NCBI RefSeq assembly: GCF_014647875.1
Contig: NZ_BMQA01000031.1
Location: forward strand, 1 to 64,000
Length of the DNA stretch: 64,000 nucleotides
Direction of reading: 5' to 3'
Source: Streptomyces brasiliensis
Lineage (GTDB): Bacteria > Actinomycetota > Actinomycetes > Streptomycetales > Streptomycetaceae
Below the pieces are notes generated by a model. The model had not been told where the DNA came from and made no database searches. It saw only the letters and a program-made list of their open reading frames with translations. Below, in pieces: positions 25,287 through 34,618 of the stretch. The first letter of the stretch is position 1, and every line of letters begins with the position of its first letter. The translations under genes and the position numbers were made by a program.

Positions 25287-27965
25287 ATGACGGAGGGACG
25301 GCCCCGAGCGACCGCTTCGGCTTCCCTGTGGGAGCGCGACGCCGAGATCGCCGCCGTGACACGGGCGCTCGACGTGCTGTGCGCGGACCGGTCGTCCTCC
25401 GGGAACGTGCTCGTGTTCCGGGGCGAGGCGGGACTCGGCAAGACCGCTCTCCTGGCCGAAACCCGTCGCATCGCCGAACGGCGCGGCTGCACGGTGTGGT
25501 CCACCCGCGGCGGCGAGACCCTCAGGTCCGTCCCGTTCAATGTGGTACGGCAGTTGCTCCAGCGCGCACTGGTCTCCCTGATGCCCGAGGAGGCCCGCGA
25601 ATACCTCGGCGACTGGTACGACATCGCGGGCCCCGCGCTCGGCATAGCGGATCCCGGCGACCGGCAGGCCGACCCGCAGGGTGTGTGCGACGGCCTGGTC
25701 GCCGCCGTGCGCCGCCTGGCCAGGCGGGAGTGGCCGCTCGTGCTGCTGATAGACGACGCGCACTGGGCCGACCAGGAGACCCTGCGCTGGCTCGCCGCCT
25801 TCACCGAGCGGCTCGACGACCTCTCCGTGCTCGTCGTGGTCGCCCGCAGACCCGGCGACGTGAGCGGCGAGAGCGCCGGTCACCTGGAGGCCGTGGCAGC
25901 CGCCGGCGACCCCGTCAGCAATCTCAGCGCCCTCACCCCGGAAGCCACCGCCGGCCTCACCCGCGCCACGCTCGGCCGGCACGCGGACGCTCCGTTCTGC
26001 CGCGAGGTCTGGGCCGTCACCGGAGGCAACCCGTACGAGACCGTCGAACTCCTCGCCAAGGTGCAGGACAGCGAGCTGCAGCCGGTCGAGGCCCACGCCG
26101 GTGAGCTGCGCCCCCTGAACCGCTCGAGCCGCGGCGGTGGACTCGTCGCCCGCCTGGAGGGCCTCGGTATCGACGCCACCCGGTTCGCCTGGGCGGCCGC
26201 CATCCTCGGCAACGGCATCACCGTGGACCTGGTCGCCCGACTCGCCACCCTGAGCCTCGAGAACGCCCAGCGCTGCGCCGAACTGCTGCGCAACGCCCGC
26301 ATCCTGACGGAGGGGGACCCGGCCGGCGGCCCTTCCGGCGACGGCGAGCTGGAGTTCGTCCACCCGCTCATCGCGTCCGCCGTCTACAACTCCATCCCCG
26401 AAGCCCTGTGCACCGCCATGCACGGCATCGCCGCCCAGGTCGTCACCGACTCCGGGCGCGGTGCCGCCGCGGCGTCGCGCCATCTCCTGCAGGTCCACCC
26501 GGACGACGACGAGGAACTCGTCGAGCAACTCCGCGAGGCAGCCCGGGAACACCTCGCCGTCGGCGCCCCGGACGCCGCCCGCCGCTGTCTGGAGCGCGCC
26601 CTGCTGGAGCCTCCCCTGCCCGAGGTCCACGCGCGCGTGCTCTACGAACTCGGCTGCGCCACCCTGCTGACCGCCCCCGCCACCACCATCGAGCACCTGC
26701 AGAACGCGCTCGGCATGCCCGGACTCGGCGGCGACCAGCGCGTCGACGCCGTCTTCCGCCTCTCCCAGGCACTGCTCCACAACGACCAGTTGGAGGAGGC
26801 CGTCCACACCGTCGAGGCCGAGGCCGCCCGGCACGAACCCGGACCCGCCCGGATGCGGCTGCAGGCCGTGCACTTCATGTGGGAGGGCATCCGCAGCGAG
26901 AGCCTCACCCCCGGCCGCTCCGAACGGCTCGGCGCCCTCGCCGCGACCTGCACCGGCCGCGACAACTCCGAGCGCGCCCTGCTGATCCTGCGCGCCTTCG
27001 ACGCCATGGCGCACGGCGAGAACGCCGAGGAGATCGTCGAACTGTGCGACCGCGTCCTCGTCAACGGCCGCCTGGCACCCGGCCTGAGCTGGACCGACTC
27101 CGAGTGGGGCATCGAACTGCTGATGATGCTCGGCAGTTCGTACGCCTACACCGACCGGCTCGACCGCGCCGAGAGCCTCTTCTCCGAAGCCCTGCGCACC
27201 TACACCCGCGCGGGCTGGAGCGGCGGTCATCTCTCCCTGGCCAACGCCTACCTCGGCCTCGCCTACCGCCGGCAGGGCCGCCTCAAGGACGCCGAGACCA
27301 CTCTGCGCAACTCCCTGCGCCTCGCCGAGCGCGTCGGCCGCAGACTGCCCCTGTACTGGTCGGCGACCTGCGGCCTCGTCGACACCCTGCTCGCCCGCGG
27401 CCATGTCCAGGAGGCCTGGGACATCGCCCAGCGGTACGGCTTCGCACCGCCGTACCCGTCGACGATCGTGCTGCCCGACATCCGCTCGGTGCGCGGCCGG
27501 CTCCTGCTCGCCGTAGGCCGCACCGAGGAGGGTGTCAACGAGCTGGAGGCCGCGGAGAAGACGGCGGTCTCGCGCGGCGGCCACAACCCGGTCCTCGCGT
27601 CCTGGGCCGTCGACCTGGCCCACGCCCTCGCCACGACGGACCCGGCCCGGGCCGCCCAGCTCGCCGCCGACGCCCGCCGTCAGGCCGAGCGGTTCGGCAC
27701 CGACACCGCCATCGGCGAGGCCCTGCGCTGCGCGGCCGCCCTGGAGACCGGGCAGGGCGCGGTGCGCCTCGCGGCCCAGGCTGTGACCTATCTGGAGTCC
27801 TCGCCCTGCCAGTACGAACACGCGGCGGCCCGCATCGAGTACGGCATCGCGTCCCGCTCGATCACCGAACTCAACCGCGGCATGGCACTGGCTCGTTCAT
27901 GCGGGGCGGACGGACTGGTGACGAGGGCCAGGGACGTGCTGGACGCGGGACGCGGACTGGTCTGA
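25287..27965 (+). CDS. LAL-like STAND ATPase lacking a LuxR DNA-binding domain
   Basis: 892 aa, the length of LAL (MalT-like) regulators. AAA/STAND ATPase at the N-terminus: Walker A at residues 46-53 (GEAGLGKT), Walker B at about 150-157 (LVLLIDDAHWAD). The remainder is TPR-like helical repeats (for example YAYTDRLDRAESLFSEALRT). LAL proteins normally end in a LuxR HTH of about 65 residues, but this one stops after TRARDVLDAGRGLV with none. It may act by protein contacts, or be a LAL that lost its HTH. No partner HTH gene lies next to it. GGGAGGTAACGGG precedes ATG 25287. Confidence 0.8.
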   Translation: MTEGRPRATASASLWERDAEIAAVTRALDVLCADRSSSGNVLVFRGEAGLGKTALLAETRRIAERRGCTVWSTRGGETLRSVPFNVVRQLLQRALVSLMPEEAREYLGDWYDIAGPALGIADPGDRQADPQGVCDGLVAAVRRLARREWPLVLLIDDAHWADQETLRWLAAFTERLDDLSVLVVVARRPGDVSGESAGHLEAVAAAGDPVSNLSALTPEATAGLTRATLGRHADAPFCREVWAVTGGNPYETVELLAKVQDSELQPVEAHAGELRPLNRSSRGGGLVARLEGLGIDATRFAWAAAILGNGITVDLVARLATLSLENAQRCAELLRNARILTEGDPAGGPSGDGELEFVHPLIASAVYNSIPEALCTAMHGIAAQVVTDSGRGAAAASRHLLQVHPDDDEELVEQLREAAREHLAVGAPDAARRCLERALLEPPLPEVHARVLYELGCATLLTAPATTIEHLQNALGMPGLGGDQRVDAVFRLSQALLHNDQLEEAVHTVEAEAARHEPGPARMRLQAVHFMWEGIRSESLTPGRSERLGALAATCTGRDNSERALLILRAFDAMAHGENAEEIVELCDRVLVNGRLAPGLSWTDSEWGIELLMMLGSSYAYTDRLDRAESLFSEALRTYTRAGWSGGHLSLANAYLGLAYRRQGRLKDAETTLRNSLRLAERVGRRLPLYWSATCGLVDTLLARGHVQEAWDIAQRYGFAPPYPSTIVLPDIRSVRGRLLLAVGRTEEGVNELEAAEKTAVSRGGHNPVLASWAVDLAHALATTDPARAAQLAADARRQAERFGTDTAIGEALRCAAALETGQGAVRLAAQAVTYLESSPCQYEHAAARIEYGIASRSITELNRGMALARSCGADGLVTRARDVLDAGRGLV

Positions 27966-28056
27966 GGGGAGCTGCCGCGCGCGCTCGCACGGTCGGAGGG
28001 CCGGCCCGACCGAGCCCGCCGGCCCGGTCCCTGATTCCGGGCTCGACCGGTCTCGC

Positions 28057-28848
28057 TCACACGCTCAACAGCTGCTCCGTCACGGCCGCCAGTCGCTTGC
28101 GTACCTCCGGGTCGTACGTCGCCTCGTCCGCCCGGGACAGCCGGGTGCCGTCGAAGTAGCCGCCCGTGCCCGACTCCCGCGTGGCCAGCATCAGGACACC
28201 CGGGGCGCCGTCGGCGACCGAGTTCCACGGGCTGATGCCGCTGTCGCGGACCATCGCCGTGTCCATGTAGGTCGCGGGGTGCAGCACGTTCACCGAGACC
28301 CCGCTGCCCGCCAGCTCCTCGGCGAGCGAGAACGTGTGGGCGGCGAGCGCGAACTTGCTGCGGCAGTAGGCCGACACTCCGTCGTAGCCGCGGGTCAGCT
28401 CGGGGTCGGCGAAGTCGAGCGGCGCCTGTCCGGCCGAGCCGACGTTGACGATCCGGGCCGGCGCGTTGTCGCGCAGCACCGGCAGCAGGGCCCGGGTCAG
28501 CGAGACCGGAGCCAGGTAGTTCACCGCCAGTCGCAGCTCGTGCCCGTCCGCGCTCAGCTCACGGCCCGCGCCGGACCGCCCGCTGCCCACGCCCGCGTTG
28601 TTGATCAGCACGTCCAGTTCGGGGTGCGCCTCGGCAACCCGGGCCCCCAACTCCCGCACCTGTGCCAGCGAGGCCAGGTCGGCGACGAACCCCTCGGCCG
28701 CGCCCTCGCCGCGCAGTTCCTCGACGAGCCGATCGGTCCGCACCGGGTCACGGCCGTGGGCGAGGACGACATGACCGGAGCGGACCAGACCGAAGGCGAC
28801 GTACCGGCCGAGCCCGGAGGTGGCACCCGTGATCAGAACAGTGGACAT
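28057..28848 (-). CDS. SDR-family oxidoreductase
   Basis: 263 aa classical short-chain dehydrogenase: NAD(P) motif TGATSGLG (residues 8-15), DVLINNAG, catalytic Ser region and YCRSK (YxxxK). Resembles the WW-domain-oxidoreductase/retinol dehydrogenase-like group. It follows pcaL on the same strand by 64 nt and may be transcribed by read-through from the pca operon. Substrate unknown. Confidence 0.88.
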   Translation of the reverse strand: MSTVLITGATSGLGRYVAFGLVRSGHVVLAHGRDPVRTDRLVEELRGEGAAEGFVADLASLAQVRELGARVAEAHPELDVLINNAGVGSGRSGAGRELSADGHELRLAVNYLAPVSLTRALLPVLRDNAPARIVNVGSAGQAPLDFADPELTRGYDGVSAYCRSKFALAAHTFSLAEELAGSGVSVNVLHPATYMDTAMVRDSGISPWNSVADGAPGVLMLATRESGTGGYFDGTRLSRADEATYDPEVRKRLAAVTEQLLSV

Positions 28849-28912
28849 GCCCCCACCCTAGGCACGGCCCGGCGGAAGGAGCGTGCTGCCGCTGAAGCTA
28901 CGACCGGCAGGA

Positions 28913-30046
28913 TCACCCTCCGTCCGGGCCGGCCTCCTCCTCGGCGAGCACCCGCTGGGCCGTGGCGAACGCCGAGTTGGCCGCCGGAACGCCGCAGTAC
29001 ACGGCCGTCTGCAGCAGCACCGCGCCGATCTCCTCCGCCGTGAGCCCGTTGCGCCGCGCCGCCCGCACATGCATCGCCAGCTCCTCGAAGTGACCGTGCG
29101 CGACCAGCGCCGTCAGCGTGATCATGCTGCGCTCGCGGCGCGACAGCGTCGGATCGGTCCAGATCTCGCCCCACGCGTAGCGGGAGATGAAGTCCTGGAA
29201 ACGGGCGGTGAAGGGGGTCTGCCGGGCCTGCGCCCGGTCGACATGGGCGTCGCCGAGCACCTCCCGGCGCACCGCCATGCCCCGCCTCGCGCCCCCGTCG
29301 AGATGCGTCCGCAGCGCGGTGAGCACGGCCTCCGGGCACTGCGCGGGCGCCAGATGCGAGGCCCCCGGGATCTCGACGAGCGCGGCGCCCGGCACGGCGT
29401 CCGCGATCTCCCGCAGGTGGGCGGGTGGGGTCGCGGGGTCCTGCCGGCCGGCCACGAGCAGGGTCCGTACGGCGATGTCGGCGAGCCGGTCGCGCAGGTC
29501 GAACGCGGCCAGCGCGTCGCAGCAGGCGGCATACGCCCCGGGGTCGGCCTCCCGGTGATCCTGGACCAGCCGGGGCACGGTGAACCCGGCGGTGAACCAG
29601 CGCGCGTCGGCGCTCTCCACCAGCCGCTCCATGCCCTCCCGGCGGACCCGCTCGGCCCGCTCCCGCCACGGCTTCTCGCCGTTGAAGTGGGCCGAGGAGC
29701 ACAGCACGGCCAGCGACTCCAGCCGCTCGGGGTGGTGCACGGCCAGATGCAGGCCCACCGCACCGCCGAGCGACACCCCCGCGTAAGCGAACCGCTCGAT
29801 GCCGAGGGAGTCGGCGAGCGCCAGCACCAGGTCTGCCAGATCACCGACGGTCGCCCCCGCCCCGATCAGGTCCGCCGCCGACCCGCCGTGCCCCGGCAGA
29901 TCCCAGCGGACCACCCGGTGGGCGGTCGACAGCTCGGGCGCGACCGCGTCCCAGAGGGCGTACGACGTGCCGAGCGAAGGCCCGAGCAGCAGCGGCGGAG
30001 CCGTGATCGGCCCCTCGGTACGGTAGTTGAGCATCGCACTTGTCAA
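28913..30046 (-). CDS. pcaL: PcaL: fused 3-oxoadipate enol-lactonase / 4-carboxymuconolactone decarboxylase
   Basis: 377 aa. Residues ~1-250 are an alpha/beta hydrolase with nucleophile elbow GVSLGG and the end His (GASHL), the PcaD function. Residues ~255-375 are a carboxymuconolactone decarboxylase (PcaC): ERSMITLTALVAHGHFEELAMHV. Together they convert 4-carboxymuconolactone to 3-oxoadipate. The TTG at 30046 overlaps the pcaB stop (TTGA) and has GGAG 5 nt upstream; the ATG at 30034 lacks a well-spaced site. The fusion is common in actinobacteria. Confidence 0.9.
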   Translation of the reverse strand: MTSAMLNYRTEGPITAPPLLLGPSLGTSYALWDAVAPELSTAHRVVRWDLPGHGGSAADLIGAGATVGDLADLVLALADSLGIERFAYAGVSLGGAVGLHLAVHHPERLESLAVLCSSAHFNGEKPWRERAERVRREGMERLVESADARWFTAGFTVPRLVQDHREADPGAYAACCDALAAFDLRDRLADIAVRTLLVAGRQDPATPPAHLREIADAVPGAALVEIPGASHLAPAQCPEAVLTALRTHLDGGARRGMAVRREVLGDAHVDRAQARQTPFTARFQDFISRYAWGEIWTDPTLSRRERSMITLTALVAHGHFEELAMHVRAARRNGLTAEEIGAVLLQTAVYCGVPAANSAFATAQRVLAEEEAGPDGG

Positions 30047-31383
30047 GGTCGCTCCAGAGCACGGTCGGTCAGGGCTCCGGCGGAGCCGGTGTACTGGGTG
30101 GGGTCGGTCGCCTCGGCCAGGTCGAAGTCCTTCAACTCGGCCTCCTCCGCCAGGAGTTCCGCGAGGCTCCGGCCCTCGGTGTGGGTGCGGCGGGCCAGCT
30201 CGCCGAGCAGTTCCTTCGCGCGGGCACGGCCGAGGACCGGCGCCAGCTCGGCGGACAGCCGCTCCGAGACGATCAAGCCACGGGTGAGGTCCAGGTGTTG
30301 GCGCATTGTCCGCGGACGCACCCGCAGCCCCTCGGCCAGCTCCGCCGCGTCGCGCGCGGCGCCGCCCACCATGCGGAGCAGTTCGCGCAGCGGCTCCCAC
30401 TCGGCATGCCAGGCCCCGGCCGGGCGCTCGTCCTCCGCAGCCATCGACCCGTAGAGGATCGCGGCGAGCTGCGGCGCCCGCCGGGCTGCGGCGGCGATCA
30501 GCGTGGACCGTACGGGATTCGCCTTGTGCGGCATGGCGGACGACCCCCCGCCACTGCCCTCGCCGACCTCGGCGATCTCGGTGCGGGAGAGCGTGAGGAC
30601 GTCCACCGCGGTCTTGCCCAGCGCCCCGGCCGAGAAGGCGAGACATCCGGCGAGGTCGGCGATCGGCGTGCGCAGTGTGTGCCAGGGCAACAGCGGTGCC
30701 CGGAGCCCGAGTTCACGGGCGTAGGCCTCGGGGAGCGCGGTCGCGTCCTCGGCGCCGTACGACGAAAAGGCCGCCAACGTTCCGGCCGCGCCGCCGAGTT
30801 GGACCGGAAGTCGGTCCCGTACGGCTGCCGCACGGTCCCGCGCGTCCAGCACCAGCGACCGCCACCCTGCCGCCTTCAGCCCGAACGTCGTCGGTACGGC
30901 GTGCTGGGTGAGCGTCCGACCCGGCATCACCGTGTCCCGGTGCTCGGCCGCCAGCCGGGCCAACGCCCGCTCGGCGCGGGCAAGATCGGCCAGCACGAGG
31001 TCCAGGGTGCGTACGGCGACCAGCATCGTCGCCGTGTCCATGATGTCCTGGCTGGTCGCGCCCCGGTGGACGTACGGGCCGTATTCCGCCCCGACCCTCG
31101 CGGTCAGATCGGCGACCAGCGGAATGACCGGATTTCCGCCGGCGCGGGCGCGTGCCGCCAGCGAAGGCAGGTCGAACCCAGCCGGGTCGGCCGCCTCGGC
31201 GACCGCCGCCGCGGCCTCGGCCGGGACGATCCCCAGCGCGGCCTGCGCCCGGGTCAGCGCGGCCTCCGCGTCGAGCAGGGCCCGCAGATACGCGGTGTCG
31301 CTCGTCGCGGACGCCGCCGGGGAACCGGCCCACTCGGGAGCGAGCAGGCCGGTGTCGGCGTACGGAGGAGGGGTGGATGTCAC
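30043..31383 (-). CDS. pcaB: PcaB 3-carboxy-cis,cis-muconate cycloisomerase
   Basis: 446 aa, fumarase/aspartase superfamily with the signature GSSAMPHKANP and HRGATSQDIMDT. Cyclises 3-carboxymuconate to 4-carboxymuconolactone. GTG 31383 overlaps the pcaG stop (GTGA). Middle of the pcaIJFHGBL operon. Confidence 0.95.
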   Translation of the reverse strand: MTSTPPPYADTGLLAPEWAGSPAASATSDTAYLRALLDAEAALTRAQAALGIVPAEAAAAVAEAADPAGFDLPSLAARARAGGNPVIPLVADLTARVGAEYGPYVHRGATSQDIMDTATMLVAVRTLDLVLADLARAERALARLAAEHRDTVMPGRTLTQHAVPTTFGLKAAGWRSLVLDARDRAAAVRDRLPVQLGGAAGTLAAFSSYGAEDATALPEAYARELGLRAPLLPWHTLRTPIADLAGCLAFSAGALGKTAVDVLTLSRTEIAEVGEGSGGGSSAMPHKANPVRSTLIAAAARRAPQLAAILYGSMAAEDERPAGAWHAEWEPLRELLRMVGGAARDAAELAEGLRVRPRTMRQHLDLTRGLIVSERLSAELAPVLGRARAKELLGELARRTHTEGRSLAELLAEEAELKDFDLAEATDPTQYTGSAGALTDRALERP

Positions 31384-31985
31384 TGGAACTCCAGGAAGAC
31401 CGTCTCGCCCTCGCCCTGAAGGCGGATGTCGAAACGGTACGTTCCCCGGCCCTCGTCGGCGGCGATCAGCGTGCCGCGCCGCTCCGCGTCGACCTGCGAG
31501 AGCAGCGGGTCGGCGGCGAGGGCGGCGTCGTCACCCGGCAGATAGATCCGGGTGAACAGATGCATGAGAAGCCCGCGCGCGAACACGCACACACTCAGGC
31601 AGGGCGCGTTCCGGCCGAGCGCGCCGGGCCGCAGCGTGCGTGCGTACCAGTGTCCGTTCGCGTCCGTCTGGACGCGTCCCCAGCCGGTGAACTCCACGCC
31701 GTTGCGGCCCAGATGACCGCCGGTGGCGGCGTCGCGCCGCATCGAGCCGTCGACCTGCGGCACACGGCCGTCCGGGTCCGGGCCCCACAGTTCCACGAGC
31801 GCGTCCGGCAGCGGCTTCCCCTCGCCGTCGTACACGTACCCGTGCACGGTGATCGTGTCCGGGTGCCCGGCCGGCGCGATGTCACCGCCGCCGGAGAACG
31901 GCAGCGCGTACCCGTAGAAGGGGCCGACCGTGTGCGAGGGAGTCGGCAGCACGCTCTCGGGGCTGCTTGTGTCGATCTTCGTCAT
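31380..31985 (-). CDS. pcaG: PcaG protocatechuate 3,4-dioxygenase alpha subunit
   Basis: 201 aa, intradiol dioxygenase fold (VGPFYGYALPF; VELWGPDPDGR; FARGLLMHLFTRIYLPGD). It lacks the iron ligands, as expected for alpha. Assembles with PcaH for ortho cleavage of protocatechuate. Starts 6 nt after pcaH. Confidence 0.95.
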   Translation of the reverse strand: MTKIDTSSPESVLPTPSHTVGPFYGYALPFSGGGDIAPAGHPDTITVHGYVYDGEGKPLPDALVELWGPDPDGRVPQVDGSMRRDAATGGHLGRNGVEFTGWGRVQTDANGHWYARTLRPGALGRNAPCLSVCVFARGLLMHLFTRIYLPGDDAALAADPLLSQVDAERRGTLIAADEGRGTYRFDIRLQGEGETVFLEFQ

Positions 31986-31991
31986 GGCAGG

Positions 31992-32765
31992 TCAGCGCCC
32001 TTCCTCGATCCAGGTGGCCTGCGGCCCGTCCAGCACGATGTCCCAGTGGTAGCCGAGCGAGAACTCCGGCACCGACAGACTGTGGTCGTACGTCGCCACC
32101 AGCCGCTGCCGCGCCGCGTCGTCCGTCACGGACTGCAGGATCGGGTCGTACGGGAACAGCGGGTCGTTCGGGAAGTACATCTGCGTCACCAGCCGCTGGG
32201 TGAACGCCGACCCGAACAGGGAGAAGTGGATGTGCGCCGGGCGCCAGGCGTTGAGGTGGTTGCGCCAGGGGTACGGCCCCGGCTGGATGGTGGTGAACCG
32301 GTAGAACCCGTCGGCGTCGGTGAGCGTGCGGCCGACACCCGTGAAGTTCGGGTCAAGTGGCGCGTCGTGCTGTTCGCGCTGATGGGCGTACCGGCCGGCC
32401 GAGTTGGCCTGCCAGATCTCGATCAGCTGACCGCGCACCGGCCGCCCGGTACGGTCGAGCAGCCGCCCGGAGACGGTGATCCGCTCGCCGATCGGCTCCC
32501 CGGTGTGCTGTCGGGTGAGGTCGTTGTCGATCTCGGTGATGTCCCGTTCCCCGAAGGCCGGAGCGTGCAGCTCCACGATCTCCGGGTCCTTGGTCACATC
32601 GATGGCGATCGGCGGCTGCTTCGGGTGCCGGAGCACGGAGGAGCGGTACGGCGTGTAGTCGCGCCGTGGGTGGTGCTCCACGGGCGCACCGTCGGCAAGC
32701 CGCTTCTCGTACGCGGCGTGTTCGGCCGCGATCTCCTGGTCGATGTCCTGTTGGGTGAGGGTCAT
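31992..32765 (-). CDS. pcaH: PcaH protocatechuate 3,4-dioxygenase beta subunit
   Basis: 257 aa. Contains the catalytic Fe(III) ligands: Tyr in SAGRYAH, Tyr in PGPYPWRNH and two His in WRPAHIHFS. Forms the active dioxygenase with PcaG. ATG 32765, 9 nt downstream of pcaF. Confidence 0.95.
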   Translation of the reverse strand: MTLTQQDIDQEIAAEHAAYEKRLADGAPVEHHPRRDYTPYRSSVLRHPKQPPIAIDVTKDPEIVELHAPAFGERDITEIDNDLTRQHTGEPIGERITVSGRLLDRTGRPVRGQLIEIWQANSAGRYAHQREQHDAPLDPNFTGVGRTLTDADGFYRFTTIQPGPYPWRNHLNAWRPAHIHFSLFGSAFTQRLVTQMYFPNDPLFPYDPILQSVTDDAARQRLVATYDHSLSVPEFSLGYHWDIVLDGPQATWIEEGR

Positions 32766-32774
32766 GAGCTGTTC

Positions 32775-33977
32775 CTAGCGTTCGAGGACGAGGGCGAGGC
32801 CCTGGCCTACGCCGATGCACAGGGCGGCGATGCCGGTGCCGCCGCCCCTGCGGGCCAGCTGGTGGGCGACGGTCCCGGCGAGCCGGGCCCCGGAGGCGCC
32901 GAGGGGGTGGCCCAGGGCGATGGCGCCGCCCTGGGGGTTGAGGACGGCCGGGTCGAACTCGGGCCATTCGGCGAGGCAGCCGAGGACCTGGGCGGCGAAG
33001 GCCTCGTTCAGCTCGAGGACGTCCAGGTCGGCGAAGGTCCTGCCGGCCTTGGCCAGGGCGCGGTTGACGGCCTCGACGGGGGCCAGCCCGAAGTAGTGCG
33101 GGTCGATCGCGGACACGCCGGTGGCGGACACGCGGGCGAGGGGGGTACGGCCGGTGGCCTTCAGACCCGCTTCGTCGGTCAGCAGCAGTGCGGCGGCGCC
33201 GTCGTTGAGCGGGGAGGCGTTGCCCGCTGTCACCGTGCCCGTCTCGGTGCGGAAGGACGGCTTCAGCTTCGCCATCGCGGCCAGGGAGGCGTCCGGGCGG
33301 ACCGACTCGTCGGCCGCGAAGGCGACCGGGTCGCCCTTGCGCTGGGGGACGGGCACGGGGACGATCTCGGCGTCGAACAGGGCCTCGGCCTGGGCCTTGG
33401 CCGCCTTCTGGTGGCTGTGCAGGGCGTATTCGTCCTGCTGCTCGCGGCTGATCTTGTGCTTGTCCGCGATGAGTTCCGCGGACTCGCCGAGCGGGACGGT
33501 CCACTGCGGGTTCATGCGCGGGTTGACCATGCGCCAGCCCAGGGTGGTCGAGTGCAGCTCCGCATGCCCGGCCGGGAACGGCTTGTCGTTCTTGGGCAGG
33601 ACGTAGGGGGCGCGGGTCATCGATTCGACGCCGCCCGCCACGGTGATGGAGGCGTCGCCGACGGCGATGGCGCGGGCCGCCTGGATCACCGCCTCCAGCC
33701 CGGAGGCGCACAGCCGGTTGACGGTCACCCCGGGCACGCTGGTCGGCAGCCCGGCCAGCAGGCCGGCCATGCGGGCGACGTTGCGGTTCTCCTCGCCGGC
33801 CCCGTTGGCGTTGCCCAGGTACACGTCCTCGATCCGCGCCGGATCCAATGCGGGGGTGCGGCCGAGGAGTTCACGGATCGCGCGCGCGGCGAGGTCGTCC
33901 GGGCGGACGCTCGCGAGGCCGCCGTTGTAGCGGCCGATCGGGGTGCGCACGGCGTCGACGATGTAGACGGTCTTCAC
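32775..33977 (-). CDS. pcaF: PcaF 3-oxoadipyl-CoA thiolase
   Basis: 400 aa thiolase: nucleophile C90 (VNRLCASGLEAV), NEAFAAQ, GGAIALGHPLGASG with catalytic His, and ALCIGVGQG with the second Cys. Splits 3-oxoadipyl-CoA to succinyl-CoA and acetyl-CoA. GTG 33977 overlaps the pcaJ TGA and has GGAGGG upstream. Confidence 0.95.
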   Translation of the reverse strand: MKTVYIVDAVRTPIGRYNGGLASVRPDDLAARAIRELLGRTPALDPARIEDVYLGNANGAGEENRNVARMAGLLAGLPTSVPGVTVNRLCASGLEAVIQAARAIAVGDASITVAGGVESMTRAPYVLPKNDKPFPAGHAELHSTTLGWRMVNPRMNPQWTVPLGESAELIADKHKISREQQDEYALHSHQKAAKAQAEALFDAEIVPVPVPQRKGDPVAFAADESVRPDASLAAMAKLKPSFRTETGTVTAGNASPLNDGAAALLLTDEAGLKATGRTPLARVSATGVSAIDPHYFGLAPVEAVNRALAKAGRTFADLDVLELNEAFAAQVLGCLAEWPEFDPAVLNPQGGAIALGHPLGASGARLAGTVAHQLARRGGGTGIAALCIGVGQGLALVLER

Positions 33978-34618
33978 TTCAGGCCCTCCGTGACGGTCAA
34001 CTTGGCGTCCGTCTTGGCGGTGATCTCGTCGACGGTCACGCCGGGTGCGGTCTCGACGAGCACCAGGCCGTCGTCGGTGACGTCGAGGACACCCAGATCG
34101 GTGATGACCCGGTTCACGCACGCCTTGCCGGTCAGCGGCAGCGCGCACTCCTGGAGGATCTTCGGGCTGCCGTCCTTCGCGGTGTGGGTCATCACCACGA
34201 TCACCGTGCGCGCCCCGTGCACCAGGTCCATCGCCCCGCCGATCCCGGTGACCAGCTTGCCGGGCACCGCCCAGTTCGCCAGGTCGCCCCGCGCGGAGAC
34301 CTGCATGGCGCCCAGCACGGCGACGTCGATGTGCCCGCCGCGGATCATCGAGAACGACAGCGCCGAGTCGAAGAACGACGCCCCCGGCAGCACCGTGACC
34401 GTCTCCTTCCCCGCGTTGATCAGATCCGGGTCCACCTCATCCTCGGCCGGGTACGGGCCGGTGCCCAGGATCCCGTTCTCCGACTCCAGCACCACCTCCA
34501 CGCCCGCCGGCAGGTAGTTGGGGATGAGGGTGGGCAGGCCGATGCCGAGATTGACGTACTGCCCGTCCCGCAGTTCCCGCGCCGCCCGTGCGGCCATCTC
34601 CTCGCGTGTCCAGGCCAT
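33974..34618 (-). CDS. pcaJ: PcaJ 3-oxoadipate CoA-transferase subunit B
   Basis: 214 aa. SENG motif (ESENGILGTGP) carries the catalytic Glu of class I CoA-transferases; GIGLPTL and GKLVTGIGGAMDLV are also typical. Forms the transferase with PcaI. ATG overlaps the pcaI TGA by one base (TGATG). Confidence 0.95.
   Translation of the reverse strand: MAWTREEMAARAARELRDGQYVNLGIGLPTLIPNYLPAGVEVVLESENGILGTGPYPAEDEVDPDLINAGKETVTVLPGASFFDSALSFSMIRGGHIDVAVLGAMQVSARGDLANWAVPGKLVTGIGGAMDLVHGARTVIVVMTHTAKDGSPKILQECALPLTGKACVNRVITDLGVLDVTDDGLVLVETAPGVTVDEITAKTDAKLTVTEGLK

Noticed and set aside
24792..27821. 1009-codon open frame antisense to the LAL-like ATPase gene
   Set aside because: A mirror frame produced by third-position GC bias; its sequence is low-complexity Gly/Val/Ala-rich with no domain, and the plus strand encodes a clear ATPase.
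31152..34517. 1121-codon open frame antisense to pcaB-G-H-F-J
   Set aside because: Shadow of the five pca genes on the other strand; no ribosome-binding site or recognisable domain.
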